12,200 nt of DNA from Clostridiales bacterium (GTDB lineage Bacteria; Bacillota; Clostridia; Oscillospirales; QAMX01): NCBI GenBank assembly GCA_016285815.1, contig JAEERN010000160.1, positions 1 through 12,200 on the forward strand, given 5' to 3'. Both the position numbers and the translations under genes were made by a program. How positions within the stretch are numbered: position 1 is the stretch's first letter; the number at the start of each line of letters is the position of its first letter. The notes beneath the pieces are model-generated. The model worked only from the letters and a program-made list of their open reading frames with translations. It had not been told where the DNA came from and did no database searches. Positions 6,508-12,200 of this stretch are shown piece after piece.

Positions 6508-7455
6508 TTAGACGTCTTTATTATACAATGCTTTTCCGCTTTCGTCAACCGTCTCGCCCTGCGGCTCTTTTTCTTTTTTCCGGGCGAACATCCCCGGCCG
6601 CCACTCCGCCAGCGTCGCGGCCGCCACGATGGTCAGACCGCCCACGACGAGTCCCCACGAGAACCGGTCGAAGCCGAGGAGCACCGAGAACAGGGCGCAC
6701 CAGACCCCTTCGGCGGCCGTCAGGATGGCCACGGTCCCTGAGCCGACGTGCTTCATGGCCCAGGTCTGCAGCAGAAAGCAGACGAAGGTGGCCAGCACGC
6801 CGAGATACAGCACCGGAAGGATCGCGGTCTTCCAGTCTGTTGCGGCCAGCGTCGGCAGCTCCCGGAAAAAGAACAGCGGCAGCGTGCAGACGAAGGCCGT
6901 CGCCAGCTGCAGGAACAGAAGCTTTTCAAAGGGGGTCTCCGCCGCGGCCTTGCCCAAAAAGGCCATGTGGACGCCGAACAGCACCGCGCAGACCAGGGTC
7001 AGCAGATCGCCCCGGGAAAAGCTGGCGCCCGCGTTCCAGTACGTCAGCGCGAACACTCCGGCCACGCACAGCAGCGCCGCCGGGATCGTGTTCCACCGCG
7101 GCCGGCGGCCCGTCAGCATCCAGGCCACGAACGGCACGACGACCGCGTCGAGCTGCGTGATGAACCCGTTGTTGGCGGCCGTGGTATAGGCGCCGCCCAG
7201 CGTCTGGGAATAGAACGCCAGGATCATCACCACGCCGGCGATCGCGCCGTTCCTCAGGTCCCGCCCGGTCATGCCGCGCAGCTTTTTCCGGAAGACGATC
7301 CCCGCCAGGATCGCCGCCAGACCGAAGCGGATCGTGACCATGACGCCGGAGGACATCCCGGCCCGCAGCGCAATCTGGATGCCGAGGAACCCTCCGCCCC
7401 AGATGATCGTGGTCAGCACCACCGCGGCCAGTCCCAGCGTTTTTTTGCTCTTCAT
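6508..7455 (-). CDS. EamA/DMT-family transporter
   Basis: The 315-residue product is almost entirely hydrophobic, with ten predicted membrane helices arranged as two EamA repeats (about 8-140 and 150-285). TTIIWGGGFLGIQIAL in helix 1 and TTAANNGFITQLDAVVVPF in the first repeat are typical of drug/metabolite transporters of this superfamily; the second repeat has LCAVLFGVHMAF-like and TVAILTAAEGVWCALFSVLL segments. These proteins usually export amino acids or other small metabolites; the substrate cannot be read from sequence. The ATG at 7455-7453 is chosen because GGGGGAGATCGG lies directly upstream. The same frame stays open to 7902 but the upstream part is low-complexity, overlaps mrnC and crosses the promoters. 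The C-terminus is charged (ARKKEKEPQGETVDE). It is divergent from mrnC and just upstream of the SPFH operon, whose promoter it contains. Confidence 0.9.
   Translation of the reverse strand: MKSKKTLGLAAVVLTTIIWGGGFLGIQIALRAGMSSGVMVTIRFGLAAILAGIVFRKKLRGMTGRDLRNGAIAGVVMILAFYSQTLGGAYTTAANNGFITQLDAVVVPFVAWMLTGRRPRWNTIPAALLCVAGVFALTYWNAGASFSRGDLLTLVCAVLFGVHMAFLGKAAAETPFEKLLFLQLATAFVCTLPLFFFRELPTLAATDWKTAILPVLYLGVLATFVCFLLQTWAMKHVGSGTVAILTAAEGVWCALFSVLLGFDRFSWGLVVGGLTIVAAATLAEWRPGMFARKKEKEPQGETVDESGKALYNKDV
6520..6548 (-). promoter_or_regulatory. Promoter of the SPFH operon, inside the eamA 3' end
   Basis: On the minus strand a -35 TTGACG (plus 6543-6548) and a -10 TATAAT (6520-6525) are separated by 17 bases. 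Transcription would start near 6513, about 55 bases before the SPFH ATG. The whole promoter lies within the last 14 codons of the upstream exporter gene. It looks like a housekeeping sigma-A promoter rather than an ECF sigma-W type. Confidence 0.8.
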
Positions 7456-7474
7456 CCGATCTCCCCCGCTCCGT

Positions 7475-7506
7475 GCCGCCCCGCACCCGCGCCGGGCGGC
7501 TTTTTT
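7475..7506. other. Leader hairpin of the EamA gene / plus-strand terminator shape
   Basis: GCCGCCC at 7475-7481 pairs with GGGCGGC at 7494-7500, followed on the plus strand by six T residues (7501-7506). No plus-strand gene ends here. On the minus strand it sits in the predicted 5' leader of the EamA mRNA, right after the start site, so it may be a 5' stabilising hairpin or block antisense transcription. Confidence 0.5.
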
Positions 7507-7518
7507 CACACAAGGGTC

Positions 7519-7547
7519 ATTATACCACATCCCGCCGCGTTTTTCAA
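7519..7547 (-). promoter_or_regulatory. Promoter of the EamA transporter gene
   Basis: On the minus strand TTGAAA (plus 7542-7547) and TATAAT (7519-7524) are 17 bases apart, with an extended -10 (TGGTATAAT). The -35 lies within the first copy of the 34-bp tandem repeat. The start site would be near 7512, giving a leader of about 57 bases. Confidence 0.82.
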
Positions 7548-7607
7548 CGGTCCGGACTTGCGCTCCCGCCGCGTTTTTCAACGGTCCGGACTTGCGCTCC
7601 CGCCGCG
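7531..7607. repeat. 34-bp tandem direct repeat in a divergent promoter region
   Basis: Two identical 34-base copies (7531-7564 and 7565-7598) are followed by the first nine bases of a third (7599-7607). Each unit starts CCCGCCGCGTTTTTCAACGG and ends ACTTGCGCT. The EamA -35 lies in the first copy and the mrnC -35 in the second. The array is flanked by a perfect 12-base inverted repeat (ATTATACCACAT at 7519-7530, ATGTGGTATAAT at 7609-7620), which is the pair of opposing -10 regions. Confidence 0.95.
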
Positions 7608-7620
7608 CATGTGGTATAAT
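7592..7620 (+). promoter_or_regulatory. Promoter of mrnC
   Basis: A weak -35 TTGCGC at 7592-7597 (end of the second repeat copy) and a consensus extended -10 TGGTATAAT (TATAAT at 7615-7620) are separated by 17 bases. The start would be near 7627, about 43 bases before the ATG. Confidence 0.78.
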
Positions 7621-7669
7621 TCCTCTCGTCGGCGGGCCTCTTCGACGGGCGCCGCCGCGGAGGGACGCC

Positions 7670-8080
7670 ATGACATTCGATCCGACCCAACTGAACAGCG
7701 GCGAGCTCGCCTTCGTCGGCGACGCGGTGTACAGCCTTCTCGTCCGGCGCGAGCTGGTCACCGGCGCACCCATGCGCCTGGCCGAGCTGCATCCCGCCTC
7801 GGTGGCCGTCGTCCGCGCCGAGGCCCAAGCCGCCGCCGCCGCGCGGATCGCGCCGCTTTTGACCGAAGAGGAGACCGCGGTCTTCACCCGGGGCCGCAAC
7901 ATGCACCACGCCAGCTATCCCCGCCACAGCACCCCCGGCGAATACTGCGCCGCCACGGGGCTGGAGTGTCTGTTCGGCTGGCTTTACCTCGCCGGGCGGC
8001 AGGACCGGCTGAACGAGCTTTACGAGGTCATCCGCGCCGAGCGGGAGGGCGGCGAGCGCTCCGACCGGGGGCTGGATTGA
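7670..8080 (+). CDS. mrnC: Mini-RNase III, 23S rRNA maturation
   Basis: The 136-residue protein is a lone RNase III catalytic domain without a double-stranded RNA-binding domain, the size and form of Mini-III. The family signature LAFVGDAVYSLLVRREL lies at residues 13-29 and carries the catalytic Asp. The second motif, TRGRNMHHASYPRHSTPGEY then CAATGLECLFGWLYLAG, at about 77-113, carries the conserved Glu of the ECLFGWLYL helix. Mini-III cleaves 23S rRNA precursor stems in Firmicutes to give mature ends. The ATG at 7670 has GGAGGG five bases upstream; in-frame extension further upstream would cross the promoter. In many Firmicutes mrnC lies beside cysS and a 23S rRNA methyltransferase gene (rlmB); here it is alone between an exporter and a tRNA, with its own promoter. 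Confidence 0.93.
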   Translation: MTFDPTQLNSGELAFVGDAVYSLLVRRELVTGAPMRLAELHPASVAVVRAEAQAAAAARIAPLLTEEETAVFTRGRNMHHASYPRHSTPGEYCAATGLECLFGWLYLAGRQDRLNELYEVIRAEREGGERSDRGLD

Positions 8081-8083
8081 CCC

Positions 8084-8133
8084 CGTCCCGTCCGGCGGGC
8101 GGAACGGCGCGGGGCGAAAAATTTTTATCGCGG
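8084..8133 (+). terminator. Possible weak terminator after mrnC
   Basis: An imperfect GC-rich inverted repeat begins with CCCCG shortly after the stop and ends with CGGGG near 8115. It is followed, after CGAAAAA, by a five-T run. The stem has an internal loop and the T-run is displaced, so this call is tentative. Confidence 0.3.
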
Positions 8134-8138
8134 ACCAC

Positions 8139-8167
8139 TTGACAAACCCCCGGGCCGGTAGTATAAT
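8139..8167 (+). promoter_or_regulatory. Consensus promoter of tRNA-Gln
   Basis: A perfect -35 TTGACA (8139-8144) and a perfect -10 TATAAT (8162-8167) are exactly 17 bases apart. This is the strongest promoter in the window, as expected for a stable RNA. It lies about 41 bases upstream of the mature tRNA end. Confidence 0.92.
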
Positions 8168-8207
8168 ACACAGGTGATCGGGCGCGGCCCGGTCAAAGCG
8201 CCTCTGT

Positions 8208-8278
8208 TGCGGAATTGTGTAATGGTAGCACGACAGACTCTGACTCTGTTTGTCTGGGTTCAAATCCTAGTTCCGCAG
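8208..8278 (+). tRNA. tRNA-Gln (anticodon CTG)
   Basis: The cloverleaf folds by hand. The acceptor TGCGGAA (8208-8214) pairs with TTCCGCA (8271-8277). The D arm is GTG/CAC with GG in the loop (8224-8225). The anticodon arm ACAGA/TCTGT (8233-8237/8245-8249) encloses a seven-base loop whose anticodon is CTG (8240-8242), reading CAG glutamine codons. The T arm CTGGG/CCTAG (one G-U pair) holds loop TTCAAAT. The discriminator base is G at 8278. No CCA is encoded (GGA follows), so CCA must be added after transcription. No second tRNA is adjacent. Confidence 0.95.
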
Positions 8279-8282
8279 GAAC

Positions 8283-8313
8283 GCCCCGCCGGTCCCGGCG
8301 GGGCTGTTTTTTT
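8283..8313 (+). terminator. Terminator of the tRNA-Gln unit
   Basis: GCCCCGCCGG at 8283-8292 pairs with CCGGCGGGGC at 8295-8304, followed by a seven-T run (8307-8313). It starts five bases after the mature tRNA end. Confidence 0.9.
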
Positions 8314-8337
8314 GCTCTCGCCGCCCGCTTCGCCCCC

Positions 8338-8372
8338 AAAAGCCCCTGCCGGGGATCCGGCAGGGGCTTTTT
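8338..8372. terminator. Bidirectional terminator between tRNA-Gln and the mannosidase gene
   Basis: A perfect 15-bp stem (8338-8352 with 8357-8371) has a GGAT loop. T-runs occur on both strands (TTTTT at 8368-8372 on plus, TTTT on minus from 8341-8338). It lies 18 bases past the mannosidase stop, so it most likely ends the glycosidase transcript and backs up the tRNA terminator. Confidence 0.88.
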
Positions 8373-8389
8373 CGCGTTCCCGGCAGGGT

Positions 8390-10849
8390 TCAGGTCTCGA
8401 GGAAGTCGGTCGGGGCGAAGCTTCCGTCGGCCCGGACCCGATAGTTCCGGATCTGGAAGGGGGAAAACGCCGTCTCGATGCGCGCGTTCCGGTCGGGGAC
8501 GGCGACGCGCGCTCCGGCGGGCCTTCCGGACGCCTCGTACAGTCTGAGGATCAGGTCGCCGGAGCCGTCCTCGGCGAACTTCAGCGCGGAGAGCACGACG
8601 CAGCCCGTGTCGCTCTCCACGGAGACGAAGCTCCTGCTCTGCGGGAGCGCGCCGCGGTGGTATCCGCTGAAGACTGCGGCGGGCGGCGCATTGTACAGCG
8701 CGGCCAGCGCCAGCGCGTCGCGCCGCCACTCCCCCTCCCCGTGGGGAAACAGCAGCAGCCCGAAACGGCTGAGGCCCTCGTCGGTGTGTTCATAGTCGTC
8801 CTCGGTCCGGCCGTTGGTGGGCGCGCCGTAGGCATAGCGGTTGTTCCGCAGAACGGTGATCCTGATCTCGTCTCCGCCGCAGTCGTACGCGTATTTGCCG
8901 TCGTTCACGATGGTAAGGCCCCCGGCGTCGACCCAGCGATGCATGGGCTCCTCGCCGCCGTCGGAGACTCGCCGCTCCAGGGAAAATGGCATCTCGGCGG
9001 CGCTGCGCTCCGCTCTCCCGGCCAGCGGGAAGGCGAGTTTCAGCATCGTCGCATCCTCCTGCCACACGGCCTTGCACCGCAGCTCCAGCGCCTTTCCCCC
9101 GCTCGTCAGACCGTAGTCGACGCGCAGCGACGACCGCCCGAAGCGGAACGCTGCCCGTACGATCCCGCGGAGCGGGCCGTTTTCCACGACCCGGACGCTC
9201 TCGCACGTCATCTCGCCGAGGACCTTGTCGAAGGGCCCTCCCCAGCTGCCGCCCCGCGCGTCATCGATCACGACGGGCCGGGCTCCGGGAGCGGAGAGCA
9301 CCTCTTCGCCCGACGGCTTCCGCGTCAGGGACGCGATCAGCCCGGAGGATGGGTCGATGACGGCCCGCAGCTCCGCGTTCTCCAGGATCCCCCCGTCCGC
9401 GCGCAGATCGGTCCGCACCCTGCGCTCGGCCTCTTCCGTGGGGCCGTTCCACCCGGCCCTGATCCAATAGGTCTCATAGCCCAAAGGCGGGAGATGCGCC
9501 AGAAACAGGGTGTCCCGGCTGATCTCTCTGGTGCTGGACGGGCCGTTCACGTTCTGGAAGGGAACGGAAACACCCTTCGCGTCCCGGACGGACAGGGCCG
9601 GATGATAGGTCCGGACGGGCCAGACGACCTCGAAGGGGTGCGGATTGAACACCACCACGGGGCGCTCCGCGCCGTAGGGACAGCTGTGGTTCCGGAACTC
9701 CCGCGGGAAACGGCGGGCGTCCACGGGGTCCGAGATCCCGTCGACCCACGTGTCGATCTGCGAGATCAGACGAAGGTGCGCGCTGTTCTCCGCCTCGTGC
9801 GCGGCGGCCAGCGCCCGGCCCGTGAACTCCCGGGCGCCGTCGTAGACCTCTTCGATGGAACAGCCGCCCAGACTGTCGTGGAACTGACAGAACAAAAGGT
9901 CCTTCCACGCCTCGCCCAGAAGCGCCGTGCGGGCTCCCCCGCCGAGGGCGAGTCCGGCGGCCGTGTCCCATTTCTCGGCGGAGACGAGGGCGTTCTCCGC
10001 GGCTCGGTTCATCTGCTTGATCCGCCCGGTGGAAGAGTAACAGCCCCGGGCGTGGTGCTGCAGCTCGCCGGCGTAGACCGGAAGGCCCTCCGCGTTTTCA
10101 CGGATCTCCCGGAAAAAGCGGTCCGGGTCCGAAAAGACGGCGGGCTCGCCGCGCCCGATGCGCGAGAGCAGATATTCGATGTCTCCCCGGGTCGGGCCGC
10201 CGCCGTGGTTGCCCACGCCGAAGAAGAGCATCGTGTCCCGGCCCGTCCCGGCAAGGACCTCCTCCGCCTTTTCCAGCTCCCCGGCGAGCACGTCGCTCCC
10301 GTTCAGGCCGTACTCCGCGGGCAGGTGGAAGGCCGCGACCCCGGTCCCGTCCGTCCCCCGCCAGAGGAAGGCGTTCTGCGGGATGTCGGGAGACGTCTCC
10401 CTTCCGGGCCGCATGAAGACGTAGGCGTCCATCTCTCCGAGGCGCAGGATCTGCGGAAGGGACCCGGCGTGTCCGAACGAGTCGACGTTGTAGCCGGTGC
10501 GGCAGATCCGGCCGAACTTCTCCAGATAGTACCGCTGGGCGTAAAGCGCGTGCCGCGCGAAGCTCTCGCCGGACGGCAGGTTGCAGTCCGGCTGCACCCA
10601 CCAGCCGTTGACCGGGATCCAGCGCCCCTCCCGGACTCTCTGCCGGATCTCCCCGAACATGCCCGGGTCGAGCTCTTCGACCCAGCGGTAATAGGCCGCC
10701 GAGGAGCACGTGAAGACGAGGTCCGGATATTCCTCGAGCCGGTCCAGCGCAGAGCGGAAGGTCATCAGCACCTCGCCGCAGCCCTCCCGCCAGTTCCACT
10801 GCCAGACCGGATCCAGATGGGCGTTCGCGATTAGATGGATTCGGTTCAC
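8390..10849 (-). CDS. Alpha-mannosidase, glycoside hydrolase family 38
   Basis: The 819-residue protein carries the GH38 hallmarks in order. NAHLDPVWQW is near residues 9-18, where H11 and D13 would bind zinc. NVDSFGHAGSLPQIL (about 121-135) holds the probable nucleophile D123. GVGNHGGGPTRGDIEYL (about 211-227) follows, then CQFHDSLGGC (about 321-330), where H324 is the third-zinc-ligand-type histidine, as in the usual QFHD motif. The helical and beta-rich C-terminal domains follow to residue 819, so length is normal. GH38 enzymes are retaining, zinc-dependent exo-mannosidases acting on alpha-mannosides of N-glycans or mannans. No signal peptide is present, so it probably acts in the cytosol on imported oligosaccharides. 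The start is GTG at 10849, with GGGGGAG eight bases upstream. It follows a GH28-like gene on the same strand after a 114-base gap containing a hairpin. Confidence 0.93.
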   Translation of the reverse strand: MNRIHLIANAHLDPVWQWNWREGCGEVLMTFRSALDRLEEYPDLVFTCSSAAYYRWVEELDPGMFGEIRQRVREGRWIPVNGWWVQPDCNLPSGESFARHALYAQRYYLEKFGRICRTGYNVDSFGHAGSLPQILRLGEMDAYVFMRPGRETSPDIPQNAFLWRGTDGTGVAAFHLPAEYGLNGSDVLAGELEKAEEVLAGTGRDTMLFFGVGNHGGGPTRGDIEYLLSRIGRGEPAVFSDPDRFFREIRENAEGLPVYAGELQHHARGCYSSTGRIKQMNRAAENALVSAEKWDTAAGLALGGGARTALLGEAWKDLLFCQFHDSLGGCSIEEVYDGAREFTGRALAAAHEAENSAHLRLISQIDTWVDGISDPVDARRFPREFRNHSCPYGAERPVVVFNPHPFEVVWPVRTYHPALSVRDAKGVSVPFQNVNGPSSTREISRDTLFLAHLPPLGYETYWIRAGWNGPTEEAERRVRTDLRADGGILENAELRAVIDPSSGLIASLTRKPSGEEVLSAPGARPVVIDDARGGSWGGPFDKVLGEMTCESVRVVENGPLRGIVRAAFRFGRSSLRVDYGLTSGGKALELRCKAVWQEDATMLKLAFPLAGRAERSAAEMPFSLERRVSDGGEEPMHRWVDAGGLTIVNDGKYAYDCGGDEIRITVLRNNRYAYGAPTNGRTEDDYEHTDEGLSRFGLLLFPHGEGEWRRDALALAALYNAPPAAVFSGYHRGALPQSRSFVSVESDTGCVVLSALKFAEDGSGDLILRLYEASGRPAGARVAVPDRNARIETAFSPFQIRNYRVRADGSFAPTDFLET

Positions 10850-10911
10850 TTTTTCCCGCTCCCCCTTTCCCTTTTTCCGCCGTCCGCGCGCTGTCTGCGC
10901 GCCGATCTTCG

Positions 10912-10945
10912 AAACGACGCCGGGGCGGTCCGCCCGGCGTCGTTT
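10912..10945 (-). terminator. Hairpin between the GH28-like and GH38 genes (terminator or attenuator)
   Basis: AAACGACGCCGGG at 10912-10924 and its perfect complement at 10933-10945 form a 13-bp stem with an eight-base loop, 18 bases after the GH28-like stop. On the minus strand only TTTC ends the stem, so the U-tract is short and read-through into the mannosidase gene is likely. No promoter was recognised between 10850 and 10963, which supports partial co-transcription. Confidence 0.5.
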
Positions 10946-10963
10946 TCCGTTCCTTTTCCCGTT

Positions 10964-12200
10964 TCAGTCCAGCGACAGCTCCCGGATCCGCGCGCCGGGA
11001 CAGTCGGTCACGTCCACCGTCCGCTCCCACTTGGCCCGCTCCGACGCGGGCACGGAGACCCGGACGCCGTCCAGCGTCAGCCCTTCGACGCCGCAAAGCT
11101 CCAGCGCGGCACGGCCCCGCTCGCCGAGGTTTTCTTCCGTCAGCTCGATCCCGTTGGGTTCCAGCGCCAGCGTCACGTTCCGCAGGGTCAGCTCCGACAC
11201 GGCGCCCTTCGTCGCCGCGTGGAAGCGGGCGCCGCCCCGCGAGCGGAAGCGGCAGTTTTCCAGCGTGAAGCGGCGGATGGGAACGCCGGTGCCCTCGGAA
11301 AGGAAAACGGCGACGCCGACGTCCGCCGCCTCCACGTTGCGGACAGAGACGTCCTCCACCCGCGTGGCGCACAGCTCCGACAGGTTCGACGTGACGTAGA
11401 GCCCGTGGCCGCAGCGGGAACAGACGATGCCGTCCACGCGGACGCGGCGGATGGTCCCACGGCCGACGCCGATGCGGATCAGCGCCGAAGAGGACGAAAA
11501 CACACAGTTGGAGACGGCGACGTCCTCGCACACGGCGTCCTCCCGCTTCAGCCTCGCCCCGTCGCACCGGATGGCGAGGGCGTCGTCCCCGGTGTCGACG
11601 ATGCAGTCCGAAACGGTGACCTTCCGGCTGGCGTCGATGTCGATGCCGTCGGTGTTGGCGTACGTCGGCGGGTTGAACACACGCAGGCCCCGGATCGAGA
11701 CGTTCTCACAGCCGAACACGTGGCAGGCCCAGCAGGTGGCGTTCCGCAGGGTCACGTCCTCCACCCGCACGTCGCGGCACTCGACGAAGCTGACCAGCTG
11801 GCCCGGCCGAAGCGCCTTTTTGTCCCGGGCCAGCGCCAGCCCGTCCCGCCAGATATACGGCGACCACGGAATAGGATCGCAGTAAAAGTCCGGCCCGCTG
11901 CCGTCCACGGCGCCGGGCCCCGTCAGCGCGGCTCCGCGGACAGCCACCGCCAGGATCAGATGACAGGCGTTCCACTCCTCCTGCGGGCAGGAAAAGTTCT
12001 GGGGATACGCGTCCGCGCGGTTATAGTCGGCCAGATCCGTGCTGGCCTTCAGGACCGCGCCCCGCGAAAGGTGCAGCTCCACGTTGTCCCGCAGCCAGAT
12101 CGTCCCGATGCGGTAAGTCCCCGCGTCCGCGACGACGCGGCCGCCGCCCGCGGCGGCGCAGGCGTCCAGCGCGGCCTGAACGGCGGCGGTGTCCGGCGCC
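10964..12200 (-). CDS. GH28-like (polygalacturonase-fold) protein, 5' end cut by the window
   Basis: The frame is open to the right edge; 411 residues are visible. The first residues, DTAAVQAALDACAAAGGG then RVVADAGTYRIGTIWLRDNV, are the standard start of bacterial GH28 beta-helix proteins, so only a few residues are missing (or a longer leader cannot be excluded). An internal GTG at 12082 is not the start. Repeated beta-helix rungs follow: NVSIRGLRVFN, NTDGIDIDAS (about 182-191), DTGDDALAIR (about 202-211) and EDVSVRNVEAADVG. The three catalytic-type Asp residues (NTD and DD) are present, but where characterised polygalacturonases have GHG and RIK this protein has SSSSALIRIG and GLYVTS. The family cleaves pectin-type or rhamnogalacturonan chains; this member's substrate is unknown. 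It precedes the mannosidase gene and may share its transcript. Confidence 0.87.
   Translation of the reverse strand, partial: APDTAAVQAALDACAAAGGGRVVADAGTYRIGTIWLRDNVELHLSRGAVLKASTDLADYNRADAYPQNFSCPQEEWNACHLILAVAVRGAALTGPGAVDGSGPDFYCDPIPWSPYIWRDGLALARDKKALRPGQLVSFVECRDVRVEDVTLRNATCWACHVFGCENVSIRGLRVFNPPTYANTDGIDIDASRKVTVSDCIVDTGDDALAIRCDGARLKREDAVCEDVAVSNCVFSSSSALIRIGVGRGTIRRVRVDGIVCSRCGHGLYVTSNLSELCATRVEDVSVRNVEAADVGVAVFLSEGTGVPIRRFTLENCRFRSRGGARFHAATKGAVSELTLRNVTLALEPNGIELTEENLGERGRAALELCGVEGLTLDGVRVSVPASERAKWERTVDVTDCPGARIRELSLD

Noticed and set aside
7531..7607. CRISPR-like array
   Set aside because: The two 34-base copies are directly adjacent with no spacers, and each promoter -35 box lies inside them.
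7456..7902. Upstream extension of the EamA frame by about 150 residues
   Set aside because: It would run through the divergent promoters, the 34-bp repeat and part of mrnC; the ATG at 7455 has a strong ribosome site and begins the first EamA helix.
8174..10834. A very long plus-strand open frame opposite the mannosidase gene
   Set aside because: Its translation is Arg/Gly/Val/Pro-rich without a recognisable domain, it runs through the tRNA, and the opposite strand has an intact GH38 enzyme. High GC content keeps antisense frames open.

Overview
The window is GC-rich throughout, with densely packed genes, TTG and GTG starts, strong GGAG-type ribosome binding sites, textbook sigma-A-type promoters (17-base spacers) and many GC-rich hairpin/U-tract terminators. 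Together with Mini-RNase III, a tRNA-Gln lacking an encoded CCA end, and an SPFH/zinc-ribbon/TPM gene trio, this suggests a high-GC member of the Firmicutes (Clostridia-like, possibly gut-associated). That assignment is inference; no rRNA or species marker is present.

Layout. (1) 1-166, minus: the N-terminus of a sodium:alanine/glycine symporter (AGCS) running off the left edge. (2) 447-2791, plus: two overlapping HlyC/CorC-type membrane proteins (CNNM + CBS) behind a clear promoter; only the second has the CorC_HlyC tail domain. (3) 2800-2980: three hairpins separating convergent transcripts. (4) 6457-2983, minus: a three-gene operon of an SPFH/Band-7 protein with four C-terminal zinc ribbons, a two-zinc-ribbon membrane-tethered protein, and a secreted/membrane TPM-domain protein. 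It resembles the ydjI, ydjG and ydjH partners of PspA in Bacillus subtilis, but no pspA is visible. Its promoter lies inside the 3' end of the upstream gene. (5) 7455-6508, minus: an EamA/DMT exporter, transcribed divergently from (6) 7670-8080, plus: Mini-RNase III (mrnC). The shared promoter region holds a tandem 34-bp duplication between two mirror-image -10 elements. (7) 8139-8371: a tRNA-Gln(CTG) unit with consensus promoter and terminator. (8) 12200-8390, minus: a GH28-like pectinase-fold protein (cut by the right edge) followed by a GH38 alpha-mannosidase, a likely glycan-use pair.

How the genes work together: the SPFH trio is the most system-like part, plausibly an envelope-associated scaffold; the glycosidase pair is probably catabolic; mrnC and the tRNA are housekeeping. 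I see no CRISPR array, insertion sequence or phage gene. The long open frames opposite the real genes are GC-driven shadows.
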